64,000 bases of DNA from Vibrio alfacsensis (GTDB lineage: Bacteria > Pseudomonadota > Gammaproteobacteria > Enterobacterales > Vibrionaceae): positions 1,364,001-1,428,000 of the forward strand of contig NZ_CP032094.1 in NCBI RefSeq assembly GCF_003544875.1, in the 5' to 3' direction. The notes under the pieces are model-generated. The model worked only from the letters and a program-made list of their open reading frames with translations, was not told the origin of the DNA and made no database searches. Shown one piece after another: positions 26,849-35,528 of the stretch. How positions within the stretch are numbered: the stretch's first letter is position 1; each line of letters opens with the position of its first letter. Position numbers and translations under genes: made by a program.

Positions 26849-27196
26849 CTAAGCAGGAACCATCCAACGCGTCCAAAAGACAAGCAGAATTGATGCACAG
26901 GCAACCCAAACAAGTGTTGCCGCAGTTAAGGTCCCCACTAGACTTAAGCGATAACTAAAATAGAAGACGGATATCAGGTAAGCACTATACGGAATAAGGG
27001 AATAGATCCCAAATAAGGCGGTATCACGCAGAGCCTCCATATCTTTATCCGTTCCAACAATAAAATGGGCAATCAATGAAAACGTCGGAAACAACGGAAT
27101 TAAACCCGCAATATAGAAACTCTTCGACTTTGAAAGCAGTGCAATGATCATCACTGCAGCGGCACCGAGCAATGATTTAAGAAACAGACTGATCAT
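26849..27196 (-). CDS. GlpM family membrane protein
   Basis: A 115-residue protein with four predicted membrane helices, opening MISLFLKSLLGAAAVMIIALLSKSKSFYIAGLIPLFPTFSLIAH, which matches the GlpM family (first described beside glp genes in Pseudomonas; function not settled). Typical length. It starts 4 bases after the stop of the 120-residue hypothetical gene upstream, so the two form an operon. Confidence 0.75.
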   Translation of the reverse strand: MISLFLKSLLGAAAVMIIALLSKSKSFYIAGLIPLFPTFSLIAHFIVGTDKDMEALRDTALFGIYSLIPYSAYLISVFYFSYRLSLVGTLTAATLVWVACASILLVFWTRWMVPA

Positions 27197-27200
27197 CGAA

Positions 27201-27563
27201 TTATGCCAAACTCAAAAACAGTTCATCATCGGTCAAGTATTTATGACGATGCGTTAAATTTCGCAAATGCATAAACATAAAATCAGGAAATCCCGGAGCG
27301 ATGATGTTATTTGGCTCCCAGAAAATTCCCCCGACAAAGACGTATCGCCCCTGCTTTTCATCATTGTGCAATGGATTGTTGAGTGGTGAGGAAAGTTCAG
27401 CACGGCACCCCTCCACCGTACAGACGATCTGGCCTTTATAAATACCAATTACACGCTTAACAAGATTCGCTTTGATGCCACATTTCCACGCTTGACGCGT
27501 TGCGAGCTCGTATCCGTGCTTTCTTATCGTTTTTTTCTGCAAGTGGACAACCAAATTCATCAT
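27201..27563 (-). CDS. Hypothetical protein upstream of GlpM gene
   Basis: A 120-residue basic protein (KKTIRKHGYELATRQAWKCGIKANLVKRV) with two cysteines near the middle (IVCTVEGCRAEL), which with a third Cys upstream might bind metal. The C-terminal half is aromatic and histidine-rich (FMFMHLRNLTHRHKYLTDDELFLSL). No signal peptide or membrane helix. It forms a two-gene operon with the GlpM-like gene. I do not recognise a family, and the start could be either of two adjacent ATGs. Confidence 0.6.
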   Translation of the reverse strand: MMNLVVHLQKKTIRKHGYELATRQAWKCGIKANLVKRVIGIYKGQIVCTVEGCRAELSSPLNNPLHNDEKQGRYVFVGGIFWEPNNIIAPGFPDFMFMHLRNLTHRHKYLTDDELFLSLA

Positions 27564-27727
27564 TCATTCCTGATTTGTCTTTGGTTGTACTATAACCAAA
27601 TCACCCTCTAAGATTGCCGATATAAATTTATCGAAACCATAGAGGGTGATGATTAAGTTCGTGCTGAGATAGATGCTTTTTGTCTATCCATTAATCCAGC
27701 TCAGTCTGTGCATTAATTCGGCTTAAT

Positions 27728-29038
27728 TTATGCGTCAATCAGGTAATTATCACCCTCATTTTCAAGGCGATCTATCAACTGTCGACATTCTTCTAGATCT
27801 AAAGGTTGCTCAAAACGTCGCTTTAGATTCATCAAGAAAAAGATATCTTCACACATGGCTTTTTCAGGTTCATCGCTGATTTTTGCCACTGGAGAGCCAT
27901 TGCACGTCACCATTTTAATCACGATAGATAAAGGCTTATATTTCGTGCCATTCGCATTCGTGTACTCACCCATGTCGTTCGCCAGAGACGTGCCAATACC
28001 AAAGCTCACTTGCACGCGATCTTGGAAATGCTCACAAATATCCAATGCTTGCTCAAAGTTCAAACCATCGGTAAAGACTAAAGTCTTCGTCATCGGGTCA
28101 ATGCCAAGCGAGTGATAATGCTCAATCATCTTCTCGCCCCATGCATAAGGGCATCCACTGTCGTGACGCACGCCTGCATACGCATGGCTCAACTCTTCAT
28201 CAAAGTCTCGAAGAAACGCATCAATGCCAATGGTGTCAGTTAATGCAATACCTAACGCTCCATTAAACATTTTCTGCCAACGTTGCAATGCGACTTTCTG
28301 TGAATCACGCACATTGACGAGCGCCTGATGCCCCATGAACCATTCATGAGCCACCGTACCAATTGGTGTAAGTCCGAGTTCACGGGCTAAGTGGTAGTTA
28401 CTCGTGCCAGTTAGGTTATTCGGTAAGGCTTGGCTTAAAAATTCAAGCATTGAACGCTGTGCTTGGAAAGAAAAGCGACGACGAGTCGACATATCTGCAA
28501 ACTTAAAGTTAGTAATATTACGGCGCTTCAATTCCGCTTTTAAATGACGAACTTTGTCTTCTAGTACCGACTGGAACTGTTCTACAGGGATATCTGACCA
28601 ACGAGAGCGGCTACGGACTTCCGATACAATACTCATGATGATGGTTTCGTAAAGAATGGTTTCTTTCCACAGGCCATTGATAGTGATGCGCAACTGGCTA
28701 GAACCATCAGCCATCGTTTTAATATTGAAAGAAACATCACGTTGAGGGTTAAAACGAAATGCACGCAGACTATCAACAAATGCCGAATTTAGGTAAGGAG
28801 CGACGTCTTTCATGTATTCAATTTCATCTGCAGAAAACTGAATATCTTGTAGTTTAAGCACTTCCTCTTTTACCACTGGTAGCAATTCAGAAAGATCCTC
28901 TTCACTACGTACGATAAATTTGTATGACACCATCGCATCGGGATACAACGCCGCAACTGCGCTCATCATGTTCACTTTGTATACGTCAAAATCCAACGCA
29001 CTTTGAATGATGCGAGACGAAAATAAATTGGTGTTCAT
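27728..29038 (-). CDS. pncB: Nicotinate phosphoribosyltransferase
   Basis: A 436-residue enzyme that converts nicotinate and PRPP to nicotinate mononucleotide, the entry step of NAD salvage. Landmarks are DVYKVNMMSAVAALYPDA at the start, FADMSTRRRFSFQAQRSML, GTSNYHLARELGLTPIGTVAHEWFMGHQAL with the phosphorylated/catalytic histidine region, and FGIGTSLANDMG near the C-terminus. Length is normal. It diverges from nrtR across a 390-base region with repeated palindromes, so it is a likely target of that repressor. The gene reads clean with no break. Confidence 0.95.
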   Translation of the reverse strand: MNTNLFSSRIIQSALDFDVYKVNMMSAVAALYPDAMVSYKFIVRSEEDLSELLPVVKEEVLKLQDIQFSADEIEYMKDVAPYLNSAFVDSLRAFRFNPQRDVSFNIKTMADGSSQLRITINGLWKETILYETIIMSIVSEVRSRSRWSDIPVEQFQSVLEDKVRHLKAELKRRNITNFKFADMSTRRRFSFQAQRSMLEFLSQALPNNLTGTSNYHLARELGLTPIGTVAHEWFMGHQALVNVRDSQKVALQRWQKMFNGALGIALTDTIGIDAFLRDFDEELSHAYAGVRHDSGCPYAWGEKMIEHYHSLGIDPMTKTLVFTDGLNFEQALDICEHFQDRVQVSFGIGTSLANDMGEYTNANGTKYKPLSIVIKMVTCNGSPVAKISDEPEKAMCEDIFFLMNLKRRFEQPLDLEECRQLIDRLENEGDNYLIDA

Positions 29039-29171
29039 TCGGAGCCCTTCTACACGCCCTTTTTCGTTTATACCCCAATGCCCTCTGTACGAATCAAACC
29101 GTATCTTATTGTTTTTCCACTCCTGATTAAGAATGGTTCTTCACAAGGCTAATTTCGGTATATAACTTATT

Positions 29172-29363
29172 GTTACTAACTTAATTGCGTAAACAATAAA
29201 CACGTGCAGACAGTTTGTCAACTTTTGTTACTAACCACTCATTTTTATAAGGTTTTTTCGTTCACTTTTTCCACAGACATTGTGGATAAGATAATCAGAG
29301 ACTAATGGTCAATCTACCGGTAGATCTGTTTTTTGTTTCGGTGACGTTTCTAACTATTAGTTA
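29172..29363. promoter_or_regulatory. Candidate NrtR operators between pncB and nrtR
   Basis: GTTACTAAC, a 9-base perfect palindrome, occurs at 29172-29180 and 29227-29235, and the related TAACTATTAGTTA at 29351-29363. All lie between the divergent pncB and nrtR genes, where a repressor of NAD salvage should bind. Assignment to NrtR is by position only; I could not compare with a binding-site model. Confidence 0.4.
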
Positions 29364-29428
29364 CTTACCCATTGAACCCTCCGTTGTTATGCGCTAGATT
29401 ACTTACAAATTATTCTCAGGACCTCATC

Positions 29429-30154
29429 ATGATCGTAACTGTCGACATTATTCCATTCAGACTATCAGGCAACGCCGATATAGGTTTGGAAGTGTTGCTG
29501 ATCAAACGTTCCAACCCTGAACGCCCTTATCATGGAGTATGGGCATTACCGGGGGGATTCGTATTTGATAAAGACATGACCCACGAGGGTGGACGCCCTG
29601 CCGATGAAAACTTTGAGGCCGCTAGACGTCGTATTTGCCGTGAAAAAATCCACACCTACCCTCGACACTTCAGTGAAGCCTTTATCGACGGTGACCCAAA
29701 ACGAGACCCGGAAGACTGGAGCTTAAATATCACCCATTACGCTTTAGTTGACCGTAACAACGTCGAACAAATCAACAATGCAGGCGTCCCAGAATCTCAG
29801 CTCAAATGGTTCACGTTACAAGACGTGCTAGAGGGGAAAGAAACCCTCGCGTTTGATCACCAAAACACCATTGAAAAGGCTTGGCAAAAGCTGCGAGCCT
29901 CCATTGAGTACACTTCGGTTTTGCTGTTTGCTTTAGATAAAGAATTCTTAGTCGCGGACATCATCTCTGCATATCAAGAATTTGGTATCGATATTAGCCG
30001 TATGACGATCAAGCGTCGTCTGGTTGATTCAGGCGTGCTTAAAGCCACAAACAAAGTCGCGTCCACCAACAAAGGAAAAGGCGGCAAGCCCGCTATGGTG
30101 TACACATTGACGAATAATGAAGTGACCTTTTTCCAAAACTGTTTGCGTGGTTAA
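29429..30154 (+). CDS. nrtR: NrtR, NUDIX-related transcriptional regulator of NAD metabolism
   Basis: A 241-residue protein with a NUDIX-like N-terminal domain (VDIIPFRLSGN; GVWALPGGFVFDKDM) and a C-terminal winged helix (DIISAYQEFGIDISRMTIKRRLVDSGVL). The NUDIX box is degenerate: the usual GX5EX7REUXEEXGU is replaced by a segment with RRRICREKI, as expected for NrtR, which binds ADP-ribose without hydrolysing it and then releases DNA. ATG at 29429 follows CAGGACCTCATC; a frame from 29372 is open but unsupported. It is followed 31 bases on by a nicotinamidase-like gene and diverges from pncB, a classical NrtR context. Confidence 0.9.
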   Translation: MIVTVDIIPFRLSGNADIGLEVLLIKRSNPERPYHGVWALPGGFVFDKDMTHEGGRPADENFEAARRRICREKIHTYPRHFSEAFIDGDPKRDPEDWSLNITHYALVDRNNVEQINNAGVPESQLKWFTLQDVLEGKETLAFDHQNTIEKAWQKLRASIEYTSVLLFALDKEFLVADIISAYQEFGIDISRMTIKRRLVDSGVLKATNKVASTNKGKGGKPAMVYTLTNNEVTFFQNCLRG

Positions 30155-30185
30155 CGCAAGCTAAACGACAGATAAGGAACCTGCC

Positions 30186-30839
30186 ATGACAGTTCAAGTT
30201 AACTACCAAACCACCGCCGTTATTGATGTAGACCCTGAAAAAGGCTTTACCGAACTGTGCCCAAATGAGTTGCCTGTTGCCGGCGCACTAGACATCGTGC
30301 CAGAGCTGCTAAATAACCATACGAAAGGTCGTTTAAAACTTGTGAGTCGCGACTTGCACCCGCCAAAAGCCGCTTGGGATGCTGAATCGCCAGCAAACAT
30401 GCTAGAACCGGTTGGGTTACCAAATGTTGATATCAAATGGAATCGACACTGCGTACTCGGTACCCCGGGTTCTGAATTACTCGATGGTTTACCGCCTGTA
30501 CTGGAATACGACTTTCAAGTTAATAAAGGAATGGATCCGGATGCACACCCTTACGGAATTTTCTTTCACGATGTGGCGGATACCAAAACCACTGGTGCTA
30601 ATGAGTTCCTTAAGTTCAACCAGATAGACACCCTTGTTATTGGCGGCCTAGCCCTAGATTTCTGCGTAAAAAAATCAGTTGAACAAGCTCTTGCTCTTGG
30701 TTTTAACGTCATAGTAAACCTTGCTTCAAGTCGCGCTGTTATGCCAAATAATGTCGATGCAGTCATTGCTGAACTTAAAGAAAAAGGGGCAATATTGGTC
30801 AATAGTTCTGACGAGATCATCATAGAAAAACTCGCATAG
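30186..30839 (+). CDS. pncA: Nicotinamidase-like cysteine hydrolase
   Basis: A 217-residue isochorismatase-fold hydrolase. The catalytic triad is visible as Asp in TTAVIDVDPEKGF, Lys in QVNKGMDPD and Cys in LALDFCVKKS. The metal region reads SRDLHPPKAAW, where nicotinamidases usually have DWHPxxHxSF; the second histidine is a lysine here, so metal binding may differ. Context with nrtR and pncB still points to deamidation of nicotinamide to nicotinate in NAD salvage. TAAGGAACCTGCC precedes the ATG, and a strong terminator follows. The symbol is given on family and context. Confidence 0.78.
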   Translation: MTVQVNYQTTAVIDVDPEKGFTELCPNELPVAGALDIVPELLNNHTKGRLKLVSRDLHPPKAAWDAESPANMLEPVGLPNVDIKWNRHCVLGTPGSELLDGLPPVLEYDFQVNKGMDPDAHPYGIFFHDVADTKTTGANEFLKFNQIDTLVIGGLALDFCVKKSVEQALALGFNVIVNLASSRAVMPNNVDAVIAELKEKGAILVNSSDEIIIEKLA

Positions 30840-30871
30840 TTTGGCTTATTGTCATTTGTTTTATTGCTGAC

Positions 30872-30902
30872 AAAAACGGTCCAACATATGTGGACCGTTT
30901 TT
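30872..30902. terminator. Bidirectional terminator after pncA
   Basis: AAAAACGGTCC and GGACCGTTTTT pair across AACATATGT with A and T tracts on the two sides. Confidence 0.85.
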
Positions 30903-30925
30903 AATCTATAAAATTTGAGGCTGAT

Positions 30926-31438
30926 TTATTTAATCACACCACACACAATGCGTGCACCGCCACCACCGAGTTTTGCGGGATGGTCAGAGTGATTGTCACC
31001 ACCAGCATGAATCATCAAAGCTCGTCCTTTGACATCGTCCAATGCCACTCTTGGTGCTAACACGGGTTGCTGGGCCATGCCATCGGCATTGACATACAGC
31101 GCTGGCAAATCGCCTAAGTGGTTGTCATGTGTCCAAGGAAAACCATGTTTACCCGTATTTTCCGGATCGTAATGACCACCCGCTGCGCCACCTAACACCG
31201 TTTTTCCCTCTTTCTCACTGCTTTCACAAGACCCATTGGCGTGTATATGAAAACCATGAGCCCCCGCAGGTAAGCCTTTGAGATTCGGCGTAAATACCGT
31301 GCCATACTCACTGGACGCAATCGTGACGGTCCCCGTTGATTGGCCTGTTCCCAAATCCATCATATCGACCGTTAACTCGTCCGCGATGGCTCCGCCTGAA
31401 AAAACAACACAAATGGTAATGAATGTACCTAGCTTCAT
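30926..31438 (-). CDS. sodC: Periplasmic Cu/Zn superoxide dismutase
   Basis: A 170-residue enzyme that dismutes superoxide in the periplasm. A signal peptide ([19 protein letters not shown]) leads to the mature domain with the copper ligands [11 protein letters not shown], the zinc-loop histidines [26 protein letters not shown], and [24 protein letters not shown] with the conserved arginine and disulfide cysteine. The start is ATG 31438, which follows AGGGACTTATTTT; an open extension to 31540 has no signal. Single gene. Confidence 0.93.
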   Translation of the reverse strand: MKLGTFITICVVFSGGAIADELTVDMMDLGTGQSTGTVTIASSEYGTVFTPNLKGLPAGAHGFHIHANGSCESSEKEGKTVLGGAAGGHYDPENTGKHGFPWTHDNHLGDLPALYVNADGMAQQPVLAPRVALDDVKGRALMIHAGGDNHSDHPAKLGGGGARIVCGVIK

Positions 31439-31655
31439 AAAATAAGTCCCTGTCATTAGTATTAGTGTTGATTTTAGCTTGAGTTTGAAATCTTGCTTCT
31501 TAACATCAACACAATATCCTGACTTAAACAGTGAGCACATTTGGCGCAGCCTAGTTAATCCACCTATCCTCAGTTCGAAGTGATAGGTTCAAACCTTTGA
31601 TCTTTAGCCATTAACCCCCGATACACCGCTTTTATTCATGTGCCATTACAAGGTG

Positions 31656-32567
31656 TTATTTCGAAGCGAAGTGAAATAATTTGGCTCGATGTTCATCTAA
31701 GACAACGTGATCAAATCGGTCTAAGTCGTGATGTTTAATTAAGGCTCTTAAATTTTCCACATAAGCCTCTCCACGAGTTGAGTAATCAACCAAGCTACCC
31801 ACGAGTTGATATCCCGTTAATTCATGCTTTTGGCGCAAAGCTCTGCGCATTTCCCAAAGCTTCTTATAAGCTCTCGTACTATTTAAGTTGTGCATGTAGC
31901 TGACTGTACCCGCGTAAAGATTATCAAAAGCAGACACTTTTACATGTCCTCCTGGTGTTGTCAGGTACTTACCACCGCGGGATGAAAGATGCTCACCGTA
32001 TAAATTATTACCGATGGTCGCAAAATAACTCGTACCCCAACCACTTTCATCGATGGCCTGAGCCAGTACCATTCCTATTGGAACCACATCCACTTGCAAC
32101 AATAACTGTTCCATATCTTGAGACTTGATTCCATAAGAAGCTCTCATATTATCCACCCAGTGCTGCTCTTCGACCGACCAGTTCGTAGAGGGCTTTTGGG
32201 ATAATTGAATGAGTTCTTTTCGTACCTCAAGTAACTGCTCATTAACTGCAACAATGGTCGGTAACAGCAAACGAATAAAACCGGATACTTTTTGTTCAAC
32301 GGGAAGATGATTAAGGTCTCTCGGTAGGTTTTCAACAAAGTAGAGAGGTAACGCATTATTTTTCAGAACGGAGTTTAAACAATAATCATCTTGTTCAAAT
32401 GTTTGAATCAACTGCTCTGCAGATTTCAACTGTGTCACCTCTTCCACTGGATAAGGACGCACATTTTGTTCCGGAGAAACTGGTAAGGTATCTGCAGCAT
32501 GTACTTGAAAAGCCGTCACTATCAACAAAGCAACTCTGCAAAGTTGAGAAGTCAATCTAACCCTCAT
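31656..32567 (-). CDS. Bax-like glucosaminidase domain protein
   Basis: A 303-residue secreted protein of the Bax group of the glucosaminidase family, enzymes that cut the glycan strands of peptidoglycan. The signal peptide is residues 1-24 (ending FQVHAAD). The catalytic region VLAQAIDESGWGTSYFATIGNNLYGEH has the family's glutamate in ESGWG and the NNLYG motif. The C-terminal part VSYMHNLNSTRAYKKLWEMR is normal. It stands alone, divergent from an EamA gene 200 bases away. Role in cell-wall growth is by family. Confidence 0.85.
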   Translation of the reverse strand: MRVRLTSQLCRVALLIVTAFQVHAADTLPVSPEQNVRPYPVEEVTQLKSAEQLIQTFEQDDYCLNSVLKNNALPLYFVENLPRDLNHLPVEQKVSGFIRLLLPTIVAVNEQLLEVRKELIQLSQKPSTNWSVEEQHWVDNMRASYGIKSQDMEQLLLQVDVVPIGMVLAQAIDESGWGTSYFATIGNNLYGEHLSSRGGKYLTTPGGHVKVSAFDNLYAGTVSYMHNLNSTRAYKKLWEMRRALRQKHELTGYQLVGSLVDYSTRGEAYVENLRALIKHHDLDRFDHVVLDEHRAKLFHFASK

Positions 32568-32767
32568 TGAGTCTTTCCTCTGAATTCAATAATTTGAGTG
32601 ATTAGCACTTTACTCTTGTTAGGGTAATTACTCTATGCCTATTCTTTCTATTCAACTTCGTAAACCATCAGTCACTTTCGGAACTGGTGCTATATTTGAT
32701 ATTGCTCATTCCCTCTGTTTGCTTCACGCTAAACACATCAAAAATAATTAATGCTAGAGACTTCATC

Positions 32768-33661
32768 ATGACCGCCGCCAGTTTCGTTCGCTTACTTTGC
32801 CTTGCTGCCATTTGGGGTGGGTCTTTTTTGTTTATGCGTGTCGCTGCCAACACTTTTGGTCCAGCCTACCTCATAGAATTTCGAGTTGGTTTTGCAGCAA
32901 TAGCATTGTTACTGATCGCTTTTTATCTAAAAAAGAGACTCTCTTTTCTTCGCCACGCCAAACACTATCTCATCATTGGATTGTTCAATTCAGCAATTCC
33001 ATTTCTGTTTTTTGCTTATGCAGCTCAAACTTTAAATGCATCAACTTTATCGATTCTTAACTCAACCGCTCCGATTTGGGGGGCCCTCATTGGATTTATT
33101 TGGTATTGCAGCCCACTCAATTCACATGCCATACTCGGCATGATCTTAGGAATTCTTGGCGTTGCCGTCTTAGTTGGTTGGGATGCTGCGAAAATAGGCA
33201 AAGAATCTATCCTGCCGATTACCGCGAGTTTAATGGCGGCGTGCAGTTATGGCATTGCGACCAACTACACAAAGAATGCCCCTCAAATCCCCGCTTTCAA
33301 TAACGCACATGGCAGTATGTGGGCTGCAACCATTTGGGTGCTTCCGCTGTTACCTCTCATTCCTATGCGTGCAGAACCTTCTGCCTTTGAATGGAGCACG
33401 GTTGTCTTGCTCGGCGTTGTCTGTACTGGGTTGGCATACTTACTGTATTTTAAGCTGGTTTCTGAAGTAGGTCCTACATCGGCCTTATCCGTTACGTTTT
33501 TGGTTCCTGTGTTTGGAATTTTGTGGGGTAACTTAGTTTTAGATGAACCTGTCGGGTTAAATACGATACTAGGTACGATACTCGTGCTTGCAGGGACAAT
33601 GTTAGTCACCGGATTTTCACCCTCACGATTACTAACAAAGTCCGTGCAAAAAGTCCCCTAA
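32768..33661 (+). CDS. EamA-family (DMT superfamily) transporter
   Basis: A 297-residue membrane protein with ten helices in two EamA repeats. AAIWGGSFLFMRVAANTFGP is the usual opening (W-G-x-x-F) and SVTFLVPVFGILWGNLVLDEPVGLNTILGTILVLAGTMLV the usual end. ATG at 32768 is supported by the helix-1 start; an open extension from 32687 is not. Its stop overlaps that of the convergent VOC gene by four bases. Substrate unknown; relatives export amino acids or purines. Confidence 0.83.
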   Translation: MTAASFVRLLCLAAIWGGSFLFMRVAANTFGPAYLIEFRVGFAAIALLLIAFYLKKRLSFLRHAKHYLIIGLFNSAIPFLFFAYAAQTLNASTLSILNSTAPIWGALIGFIWYCSPLNSHAILGMILGILGVAVLVGWDAAKIGKESILPITASLMAACSYGIATNYTKNAPQIPAFNNAHGSMWAATIWVLPLLPLIPMRAEPSAFEWSTVVLLGVVCTGLAYLLYFKLVSEVGPTSALSVTFLVPVFGILWGNLVLDEPVGLNTILGTILVLAGTMLVTGFSPSRLLTKSVQKVP

Positions 33662-34047
33662 ACCGTCAATTCAATTCGGTTACCATCAGGGTCTAGAATA
33701 CAACTCTCGTAGTAACCATCTCCAGTTTTTCTTGGCCCATCAATCCATTTATAACCATCTTCAATAAGCGTTTTCGTTAGTTGATCAACGGCTTGTTCTG
33801 AACCTAACGAAAAAGCAAAATGAGCGAGTCCCGTCACTTGCATTGCATGAGATTTCTCACAAGCCCTTACACTGTCCATTGACATAAGTTCAAGCCGACA
33901 TCCACTTTCAAACGAAAGAAAATAAGAGGAGAATTGCTTTGTTGGATTATGGTATTTGTCATTAGACACAGCATTAAAATAGTTTACATAAAATGCTTTG
34001 AGTTCTTCTAATCGCTCTGTCCAAATCGCTATATGTTCAATTTTCAT
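33658..34047 (-). CDS. VOC family (glyoxalase/bleomycin resistance-like) protein
   Basis: A 129-residue protein of the vicinal oxygen chelate fold. MKIEHIAIWTERLEELKAFYVNYFNA holds the first metal histidine, LAHFAFSLGS the second and ESCILDPDGNRIEL the C-terminal glutamate/second-module signature. ATG at 34047 follows AAAGGATACTGAT; an upstream in-frame ATG gives a polar extension only. Such proteins are lyases, dioxygenases or drug-binding proteins; the substrate is not evident. Confidence 0.85.
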   Translation of the reverse strand: MKIEHIAIWTERLEELKAFYVNYFNAVSNDKYHNPTKQFSSYFLSFESGCRLELMSMDSVRACEKSHAMQVTGLAHFAFSLGSEQAVDQLTKTLIEDGYKWIDGPRKTGDGYYESCILDPDGNRIELTV

Positions 34048-34204
34048 ATCAGTATCCTTTGTTTCGTATGGCACTCAATGTACCGAGAAAAAGCGGCGTA
34101 AAACAGAGAGCAGATTGCTCATGAGTTGTTCCGGTTTTATGGTTGGAGTTGTGTTTAGGTCGCTACAATTGACATAATGAGAAAAATATTAACAGGACAG
34201 TTCG

Positions 34205-34690
34205 ATGGAAAAAATTTACTTTGCGGGCGGTTGCCTTTGGGGAGTTCAAGAGTTTATGCGTCATCTACCGGGGGTAATGGAAACTGAAGCCGGACGCGCA
34301 AATGGCACAACAAGCTCAACGTCCTCAGCATATGATGGTTACGCTGAGTGTGTACTGACTTGCTTTGACCCAAATCAGATATCCGTAAGTACATTAATGA
34401 GCTACTTTTTTGAAATCATTGATCCTTACAGCATCAATAAGCAAGGTGATGACATCGGTGAAAAGTACCGAACAGGCGTTTACAGCCAAAACCAACAACA
34501 TCTCGCATTTGCCAAAGCATTCATTGCCTCAAAAGAAGATGCCGATAAAATTGTCGTAGAGGTACTGCCACTGAAAAATTATGTACCGAGTGACAATGAA
34601 CATCAAGATCGACTGACGCGCTTTCCGGGTGACTACTGCCATATCCCACTCGATTTATTGCACAAATACAAAAACCAAAGTAAACCTTAA
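34205..34690 (+). CDS. msrA: Peptide-methionine (S)-S-oxide reductase family protein
   Basis: A 161-residue member of the MsrA family, which repairs oxidised methionine. YFAGGCLWGVQEFMRHLPGVMETEAG carries the catalytic cysteine, but the common GGCFWC reads GGCLWG here, so the Phe and the second Cys are changed. DPYSINKQGDDIGEKYRTGVY is the family's D-P-x-x-x-N-x-Q-G-x-D-x-G-x-x-Y-R motif and EHQDRLTRFPGDYC follows. It is shorter than E. coli MsrA (212) and has no signal peptide, so it is cytoplasmic. ATG at 34205 follows AACAGGACAGTTCG. Activity is likely but not certain. Confidence 0.8.
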   Translation: MEKIYFAGGCLWGVQEFMRHLPGVMETEAGRANGTTSSTSSAYDGYAECVLTCFDPNQISVSTLMSYFFEIIDPYSINKQGDDIGEKYRTGVYSQNQQHLAFAKAFIASKEDADKIVVEVLPLKNYVPSDNEHQDRLTRFPGDYCHIPLDLLHKYKNQSKP

Positions 34691-34835
34691 CGGTCTCATT
34701 CCTCTCAGCGCTCTCCTTTTCTGACCACAGATTCCCTTTGAAGCTGCTTTTTCAACTAAGACGAAGCACAGGGGAACGGTATCCAAACAGGCCATCATCA
34801 CTTTGCTGATATCACTGCCTGTCTTTTGTTTTCTT

Positions 34836-34864
34836 GGTTTCTGGTTTCTGGTTTCTGGTTTTCT
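34836..34864. repeat. Heptanucleotide tandem repeat GGTTTCT
   Basis: Three exact GGTTTCT units followed by a fourth with one extra T lie in the non-coding region between msrA and the PTS genes. Confidence 0.85.
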
Positions 34865-34954
34865 AAGGTAATTAAATTTGTGCCATTTCTCCTTAATCTT
34901 TATCTATCCGAGATATTCATCACATAACATCTCTCTTAGCTCGTTAGGAATATT

Positions 34955-34970
34955 GATGACGTCTATCACA
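34955..34970. promoter_or_regulatory. Possible CRP site upstream of the PTS operon
   Basis: GATGACGTCTATCACA matches the CRP pattern TGTGA-N6-TCACA perfectly on the right arm and in three of five bases on the left. It lies 108 bases before the PTS EIIA start, where catabolite control would be expected. The rest of the 387-base gap (34691-35077) shows only the heptanucleotide repeat. Confidence 0.3.
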
Positions 34971-35077
34971 CTTAATATCGAGTGATACAAAAATATAGTT
35001 ATTGGATTTTTTACTATTTCCGAAGTTCATCATATTCACTAAATTTAACTCATTACTTCAGTACCAACGAGTTAAAA

Positions 35078-35517
35078 ATGATTACCGAACTAACAAACGT
35101 CAGCCTAATTAATAACAAACTTCAAGCAACAAATAAAAAGAAGTGTTTGAAGAACTAGCACAAATGCTATTTGAGAATAATCGTATCAATAGCAAAGAAG
35201 CATTTTTAAACGACATTGAAATCCGTGAAGCACTAAGCGTCACATCAATGGATGGCATTGCATACCCTCACTCAAAAAGTAAAGCAGTGATTGAGCCTGC
35301 CATCGCCGTTGGAGTAAAGCGTGATGGGATCGAATACAACGATGAAGACGGCATCAAACCAACCGTATTTTTCATGATTGCGTCTCCAGACAATGGCGCG
35401 GATCACCATATTTATGTTCTTCAAGAATTATTCGGAAAATTTAGCGAAGAGTTTATTGAAGATATCCATAACGCAAAAGACGAACATCAAATATTAAATA
35501 TTTTAATTAATTCATAA
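35078..35517 (+). CDS. PTS fructose-type EIIA component, -1 frameshift
   Basis: Joined, a 146-residue EIIA of the fructose/mannitol type, which passes phosphate from HPr to the membrane components. The ATG at 35078 opens MITELTNVSLINNKLQATNKK; adding one A to the A5 at 35135-35139 continues as EVFEELAQMLFENNRINS. The phosphorylated histidine is in MDGIAYPHSKSKAVIEPA. Without the repair the frame stops at 35157 and only a GTG-started remnant is left. The length is then standard. The EIIBC gene follows after 11 bases. Confidence 0.8.
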
Positions 35518-35528
35518 GGCGTAGAATT

